64,000 nt of DNA, from the NCBI RefSeq assembly GCF_001482195.1, contig NZ_KQ759763.1, forward strand, positions 444,459-508,458, in the 5' to 3' direction. This stretch comes from Luteimonas abyssi (lineage in GTDB: Bacteria > Pseudomonadota > Gammaproteobacteria > Xanthomonadales > Xanthomonadaceae). A program made the translations under genes and the position numbers. Every line of letters starts with the position of its first letter. Within the stretch, counting starts at the first letter, position 1. Positions 60,348-64,000 of this stretch are shown one piece after another. The notes beneath the pieces are model-generated. The model saw nothing but the letters and a program-made list of their open reading frames with translations, was not told the origin of the DNA and did no database searches.

Positions 60348-60872
60348 ATGCCGGTCGTTCTCCGTCGTGCCACCGTCGACGATGCGCAGGCCCTGTCCGA
60401 GTTGGCCGCACGCACGTTCACCGAAACGTTCGGTCACTTGTATCCGCGCGAGGATCTCGACGCCTTCCTGTCGGAGGCGTACGACGTCGAGCGCCAACGG
60501 ACCATCCTCGGCCACGCCGACTATGCGGTATGGCTGCTCGAGGCCGACGGCGAGCCGGTCGGCCATGCGGCGGCCGGCCCATGCGGTCTGCCGCATGCGG
60601 GCAGTGCGACCGGCGACGGCGAGATCAAGCGGCTGTATCTGCTGCGGGCGTGGCAGGGCACCGGCCATGGCGCGCGGATGATGGATGTGGCGATGGACTG
60701 GCTGCTGCAGGCCGGCCCGCGCACGCTGTGGGTGGGCGTGTGGTCCGAGAACCTCGGTGCGCAACGGTTCTACGGCCGCTACGGATTCGAGAAGGTCGGC
60801 GACTATCTGTTCCCGGTCGGCGAGACGCGCGACCTGGAGTTCATCCTGCGACGGCCGGCTGCGTCCGCCTGA
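60348..60872 (+). CDS. GNAT-family N-acetyltransferase
   Basis: 174 residues from the ATG at 60348. GNAT fold: N-terminal strand VVLRRATVDDAQALSELAAR, FTETFGHLY, the acetyl-CoA P-loop RLYLLRAWQGTGHGARMMD, and VWSENLGAQRFYGRYGFEKVG, which matches the late part of RimI/PhnO-like enzymes. Substrate unknown. It is preceded by a -10-like CATACT near 60313 and has no clear ribosome site, so a short leader is likely. Confidence 0.9.
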   Translation: MPVVLRRATVDDAQALSELAARTFTETFGHLYPREDLDAFLSEAYDVERQRTILGHADYAVWLLEADGEPVGHAAAGPCGLPHAGSATGDGEIKRLYLLRAWQGTGHGARMMDVAMDWLLQAGPRTLWVGVWSENLGAQRFYGRYGFEKVGDYLFPVGETRDLEFILRRPAASA

Positions 60873-61037
60873 CCGGAACGATCACTGGTGCCGGGCACCT
60901 GCTTTGCGTGAGCCGTTCCTGCAGGCGCGGCCCGGGCGGCGATGATGGCGCTGCGTCGTGGCGATGCGCCGACGGGAGAGGCCGGCAAGCTGGTGCGAAC
61001 CGTGGCCGCACGAAGATCCGGCACCCAGATGCAAGAC

Positions 61038-61067
61038 AGGACCGACGCCGTTGCCGGCGCCGGTCCT
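61038..61067 (-). terminator. Hairpin after the alpha/beta hydrolase gene
   Basis: Stem of 13 pairs with one A-C mismatch (61038-61050 with 61055-61067), loop TTGC. It is 43 bases after the hydrolase stop codon on the minus strand. The T-tract is weak. Confidence 0.55.
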
Positions 61068-61109
61068 GGCCGTCCGCTGTCGCTGGGCGGGCCGGTGTCG
61101 GATCGGACG

Positions 61110-62060
61110 TCACTCGCGCAGGAAGTCCAGCAGATCCTGGTTGAGCCGGTCCTTGTGGGTGTCGGTGATGCCGTGGGGGCCGTCGGGGTAGACGATCAGG
61201 CGGGCGCCGTCGATCAGCGCGGCGGAGGCGCGGCCGGACAGGTCGAGCGGCACGATCTGGTCGTCGGCACCGTGGATCACCAGAGTGGGCACGTCGAACT
61301 TCGCCAGGTCCTGGCGAAAGTCGGTGGCCGAGAACGCCGCGATCGAGTCGTAGGTGTTCTTGTGGCCGGCCTGCATCCCCTGCGCCCAGAACGACTGGAC
61401 CAGGCTGTCGTCGGGCGTGGCGCCGGGGCGGTTGAAGCCGAAGAACGGACCCGAGGCGATGTCCAGATACAGCCGCGAGCGGTTCGCCACCGACGCCACC
61501 CGCAGGCCGTCGAAGACCTCCTGCGGCAGGCCACCCGGGTTGTCGTCGGTGCGCAGCATCAACGGTGGCACCGCGGAGACCAGCACGGCCTTGCTCACGC
61601 GCGAGGTGCCGTGGCGGCCGATGTAGCGGGCGACTTCGCCGCCGCCGGTGGAAAACCCGACCAGGGTGACATCGCGCAGATCGAGGGCCTGGATCACGGC
61701 GGCCAGGTCGTCGGCGTAATGATCCATGTCGTTGCCGTCCCAGGGCTGGCTGGAGCGGCCATGGCCGCGGCGGTCGTGGGCGACCACGCGATAGCCGCGT
61801 TCGGCCAGGAAGAGCATCTGCGACTCCCAACTGTCGGAACTCAGCGGCCAGCCGTGGCTGAAGGCGACGACGGGACCGTCTTTCGGGCCCCAGTCCTTGT
61901 AGTAGAGCTGCACGCCGTCGGCGGTGGTGATGGTGTCCGCGGTGCGCTGGATCGCGTGCTCCGCGGTCGCAGGGGTGGCCTGGGCCTGTGCGGGATCGAC
62001 GATCAGGCCGATGCTGGTGGCCAGCAGGCCGGTGGCGAGAAGGCGGGGCAGGGTGTTCAT
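61110..62060 (-). CDS. Secreted alpha/beta hydrolase, non-heme chloroperoxidase-like
   Basis: 316 residues, AGGAG before the ATG at 62060. Signal peptide [20 protein letters not shown], then the alpha/beta fold: oxyanion [14 protein letters not shown], nucleophile Ser137 in GFSTGGGE, Asp in HGADDQIVP and His in [11 protein letters not shown]. The profile of cofactor-free haloperoxidase/arylesterase ([22 protein letters not shown]) fits. Most such proteins are cytoplasmic; a signal peptide is less common. Perhydrolase or esterase activity is expected. Divergent from the AraC regulator at 62184, likely its controller. Confidence 0.9.
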   Translation of the reverse strand: MNTLPRLLATGLLATSIGLIVDPAQAQATPATAEHAIQRTADTITTADGVQLYYKDWGPKDGPVVAFSHGWPLSSDSWESQMLFLAERGYRVVAHDRRGHGRSSQPWDGNDMDHYADDLAAVIQALDLRDVTLVGFSTGGGEVARYIGRHGTSRVSKAVLVSAVPPLMLRTDDNPGGLPQEVFDGLRVASVANRSRLYLDIASGPFFGFNRPGATPDDSLVQSFWAQGMQAGHKNTYDSIAAFSATDFRQDLAKFDVPTLVIHGADDQIVPLDLSGRASAALIDGARLIVYPDGPHGITDTHKDRLNQDLLDFLRE

Positions 62061-62131
62061 GGGATCTCCTTGGGATGGAGGCGCCGATGCCGTTCGTGGC
62101 CCGGCCGCCCGGTGAACACACTGTGCGCGGG

Positions 62132-62157
62132 ACCTTCATACGGAAGGTGATATAAAA
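62132..62157. promoter_or_regulatory. Palindrome and -10 box between hydrolase and AraC gene
   Basis: ACCTTC (62132-62137) and GAAGGT (62143-62148) form a perfect 6-5-6 inverted repeat. A TATAAAAT-type -10 box follows at 62151-62157 for the plus strand. The intergenic region is 123 bases, so both divergent genes could be controlled from here. Confidence 0.5.
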
Positions 62158-62183
62158 TCCTCATTACTTGATCGAGAGTTCCC

Positions 62184-63020
62184 GTGACCGACCGGCTCGC
62201 CATCCTGCTCGACCGCTTCGCCGTCGAGGCCGACGTGTTCCACGCCGGTGCGTTGTGCGGCATCAATCTCCTGGAAGCCGATACCGGGCTGGGGCAGTTG
62301 CATCTGATCCGCAGGGGGCCGGTCGATGTCGTGCACGAAGGCGCGCCTATGCGGATCGAGACGCCGAGCCTGCTGCTGTATCCGAGGCCGATGACGCATC
62401 GTTTCGTGACCGATCCCAATCGCGGCGCCGACATGGTCTGCGCGAACCTGCGTTTCGAAGGCGGGACGGCCAATCCCATTGCGGCCGGCCTGCCCGGGGT
62501 CGTCTGCATGCCGTTGGACGACGTGTTCGGGCTGTCCGAAGTCCTGGTGGTGCTGTTCGACGAGGCGTTCGCGCAGCGCTGCGGGCGGGTCGCGCTGGTG
62601 AACCGGCTGTTCGAGGTCGTGATGATCCAGATCCTGCGGCAGTTGATGGAACAGGGCGCGGTCGAGGTCGGCCTGCTCGGCGGCCTCGCCCATCCCCGGC
62701 TGCGGCATGCGCTGGTGGCGATGCACGAGGCGCCGGCGCGTGCGTGGACCCTCGAGGCGTTGGCGGACGTGGCGGGCATGTCGCGCAGCACGTTCGCCAC
62801 CGGATTCCGCGATGCGGTCGGGGTGACGCCGGGTCAGTACCTGCAGGGCTGGCGGGTCGGTCTGGCGCAGCAGGGGCTGCGCCGCGGCCAGCCGTTGAAA
62901 GTGGTGGCGGGCGATGTGGGCTACGGCAGCGAAGCGGCGCTCTCGCGCGCATTCAAGGCGTACAGCGGCGTGTCGCCGCGGGAATGGAAGCGCACGCATG
63001 CGCCCGGGAGTGCCGGATGA
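62184..63020 (+). CDS. AraC-family transcriptional regulator
   Basis: 278 residues from a GTG at 62184. N-terminal cupin-like ligand domain (about 10-155, [20 protein letters not shown]), then the AraC double helix-turn-helix (about 180-272: [20 protein letters not shown] and [28 protein letters not shown]). The cupin belongs to the AraC_binding_2/cupin_6 type. It is divergent from the chloroperoxidase-like gene with a 6-5-6 palindrome between, and overlaps the lipase-like gene at its 3' end by ATGA. Target inferred: the hydrolase. Confidence 0.9.
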   Translation: MTDRLAILLDRFAVEADVFHAGALCGINLLEADTGLGQLHLIRRGPVDVVHEGAPMRIETPSLLLYPRPMTHRFVTDPNRGADMVCANLRFEGGTANPIAAGLPGVVCMPLDDVFGLSEVLVVLFDEAFAQRCGRVALVNRLFEVVMIQILRQLMEQGAVEVGLLGGLAHPRLRHALVAMHEAPARAWTLEALADVAGMSRSTFATGFRDAVGVTPGQYLQGWRVGLAQQGLRRGQPLKVVAGDVGYGSEAALSRAFKAYSGVSPREWKRTHAPGSAG

Positions 63021-63685
63021 GCGCGCTTGCGGCGCCGGGGCAGGACGATGCGACGTCGATCCTGCTGGTCCATGGCATCTGGAACGCGAAATCCTGGCTG
63101 GTGCCGATGGCGCGCCTGTTGCGGGGGCATGGCTTCCGGGTGCGCACGTTCGGCTATCCCAGTGTGTTCGGCGGGCCGGAGCCGGCCGTCGAGGCGCTGG
63201 TGGCGTGTCTGCGCGATGGCGGACCGACCCACGTGGTGGGCCACAGCCTGGGCGGCATGATCGGCGTGGAAGCGTTGCGCCGGGAGCCCGCCCTGCCGGT
63301 GCGGCGGATGGTCTGTCTCGGTTCGCCGCTGTGCGGCAGTGCCACCGCGCGCAGTCTGGTCGCGCGCGCGTGGTCGTCGTGGGTGCTCGGGCGCAGCGGC
63401 ACCCTGCTGCGCGATGGCTGTACGCCCTGGCAGGGCGCCGTGCCGGTCGGCATGGTCGCGGGCAACGTACCGCACGGCGTGGGGCGCCTGCTCACCCGTT
63501 TCGAGGGCGGCTCCGATGGCACGGTGGGGCTGGACGAGACCCGCCTGCCCGGGCTGGCCGACCATTGCGAAGTTGCCGCCAGCCATACCGGACTGGTGTT
63601 TTCCCGGGCCGCTGCCGCGCAGACCGCGCAGTTCCTGCGGACCGGGCGTTTCCTGCGAGGCGGGGCGGGCACCGGCGCGGTGTAA
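63017..63685 (+). CDS. Small alpha/beta hydrolase (lipase-like)
   Basis: 222 residues, ATG inside the AraC stop codon (ATGA). The start [20 protein letters not shown] is the HG oxyanion strand; Ser77 is in [13 protein letters not shown]; Asp and His are probably in [13 protein letters not shown] and ASHTGLVFS. Triacylglycerol-lipase/esterase EstA-like alpha/beta fold (DUF7379/PGAP1-like group). It has no signal peptide. Function unknown. Its TAA stop is part of the -10 box of yebC. Confidence 0.85.
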   Translation: MSALAAPGQDDATSILLVHGIWNAKSWLVPMARLLRGHGFRVRTFGYPSVFGGPEPAVEALVACLRDGGPTHVVGHSLGGMIGVEALRREPALPVRRMVCLGSPLCGSATARSLVARAWSSWVLGRSGTLLRDGCTPWQGAVPVGMVAGNVPHGVGRLLTRFEGGSDGTVGLDETRLPGLADHCEVAASHTGLVFSRAAAAQTAQFLRTGRFLRGGAGTGAV

Positions 63686-63688
63686 AAT
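63683..63688 (+). promoter_or_regulatory. -10 box TAAAAT of yebC overlapping the upstream stop codon
   Basis: The first three bases are the stop of the hydrolase gene. The box lies 35 bases before the ATG at 63724. Confidence 0.5.
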
Positions 63689-63723
63689 CGCGATCTTCCG
63701 ATCACCACATTCCGGACTGTCAG

Positions 63724-64000
63724 ATGGGTCGAGGACCTTCCATCGAGGCGCGCAAGAACGCCTCGGACGCCAAGCGCGGCAAGATGTTCACCAAGATCAT
63801 CCGCGAGGTCAGCGTGGCCGCGCGCGACGGTGGTGGCGACCCCGCCAACAACCCGCGACTGCGCGTGGCCATGGACAAGGGGCTGGCGGTCAACATGTCC
63901 AAGGACGTCATCGAGCGCGCCATCAAGAAGGCCACCGGCGAGCTGGAAGGCGTCGAGTACGAGGAGATCCGCTACGAGGGCTACGCCCCGGGCGGTGTCG
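63724..64000 (+). CDS. yebC: YebC/PmpR-family translation or transcription factor, 3' truncated by window end
   Basis: Only the first 92 residues are inside the window. It starts [20 protein letters not shown], the variant seen in xanthomonads where most bacteria have MAGHSKW. Domain 1 ([34 protein letters not shown]) and the start of domain 2 ([20 protein letters not shown]) are intact. YebC proteins bind DNA as regulators or assist ribosomes at proline stretches. In relatives this gene precedes ruvC, ruvA and ruvB. Confidence 0.96.
   Translation, partial: MGRGPSIEARKNASDAKRGKMFTKIIREVSVAARDGGGDPANNPRLRVAMDKGLAVNMSKDVIERAIKKATGELEGVEYEEIRYEGYAPGGV

Noticed and set aside
1-64000. Mobile elements or prophage
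   Set aside because: I found no transposase, integrase, phage structural gene or direct-repeat flanks; the one tRNA has no adjoining integrase or repeat of its 3' end that I could see.

Overview
The window is a continuous piece of GC-rich (roughly 70 percent) bacterial chromosome, almost certainly from the Lysobacteraceae/Xanthomonadaceae (Luteimonas/Lysobacter-like Gammaproteobacteria). The reasons are a PhoP-type regulator and a YebC protein that begin as they do in xanthomonads, the birA-coaX-SPOR-tRNA-Thr order, a Gram-positive-like two-subunit E1 2-oxo acid dehydrogenase operon, and -10 boxes of the TAGAAT/TAGACT kind placed very close to start codons. I see no insertion sequence, prophage, integrase or CRISPR array. 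High GC produces very long antisense open frames; these were discarded.

Layout. 1-3069: 3' part of a trimeric autotransporter adhesin (cut by the window edge) with a perfect 105-bp tandem duplication. 3208-5097: secreted subtilisin-like protease with a C-terminal PPC domain. 5163-9619: apt, a glycine-zipper protein, a PQQ-type sugar dehydrogenase lipoprotein, a CPXCG protein, a secreted EF-hand protein and a HAD hydrolase. 9869-13041: a string of poorly characterised envelope or secreted proteins (one NlpE-like lipoprotein). 13248-17094: dusA, then a PepSY-like gene with phoP and phoQ. 17131-21019: mtfA, birA, coaX, a SPOR protein and tRNA-Thr(TGT). 21476-26518: arginase, an entericidin, CsbD, trpS, a membrane protein, an MBL-fold hydrolase and a VOC protein.

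26619-31379 (minus strand) is a tightly packed operon: E1 alpha, E1 beta, a double-SH3 protein, lipoyl E2 and an SDR oxidoreductase. 31660-35226 is a very large secreted nuclease whose C-terminal PPC domain resembles that of the protease. Then come kynA, an AbgT transporter, a POT peptide transporter behind two leader hairpins, dps and hrpA. 44874-46412 holds small unknown secreted proteins, including two tandem four-cysteine paralogues. After them come relA, a TPR-like membrane protein, a double-domain glycosyltransferase with lower GC, the mrcB-TPR-helicase operon, aspS, a small secreted protein, a GNAT, a chloroperoxidase-like hydrolase divergent from an AraC regulator, a small lipase-like hydrolase, and the start of yebC (cut by the window end).

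Most genes are housekeeping. The accessory signal is in the secretome: adhesin, protease, nuclease and several small signal-peptide proteins with paired cysteines. The least explained locus is 44874-45840. Notable regulatory features are start codons that sit 7-8 bases after a -10 box (leaderless mRNAs), stop codons that overlap the next gene's -10 box, and a GTTAAGG inverted repeat upstream of the EF-hand gene with a half-site upstream of the phoPQ locus.
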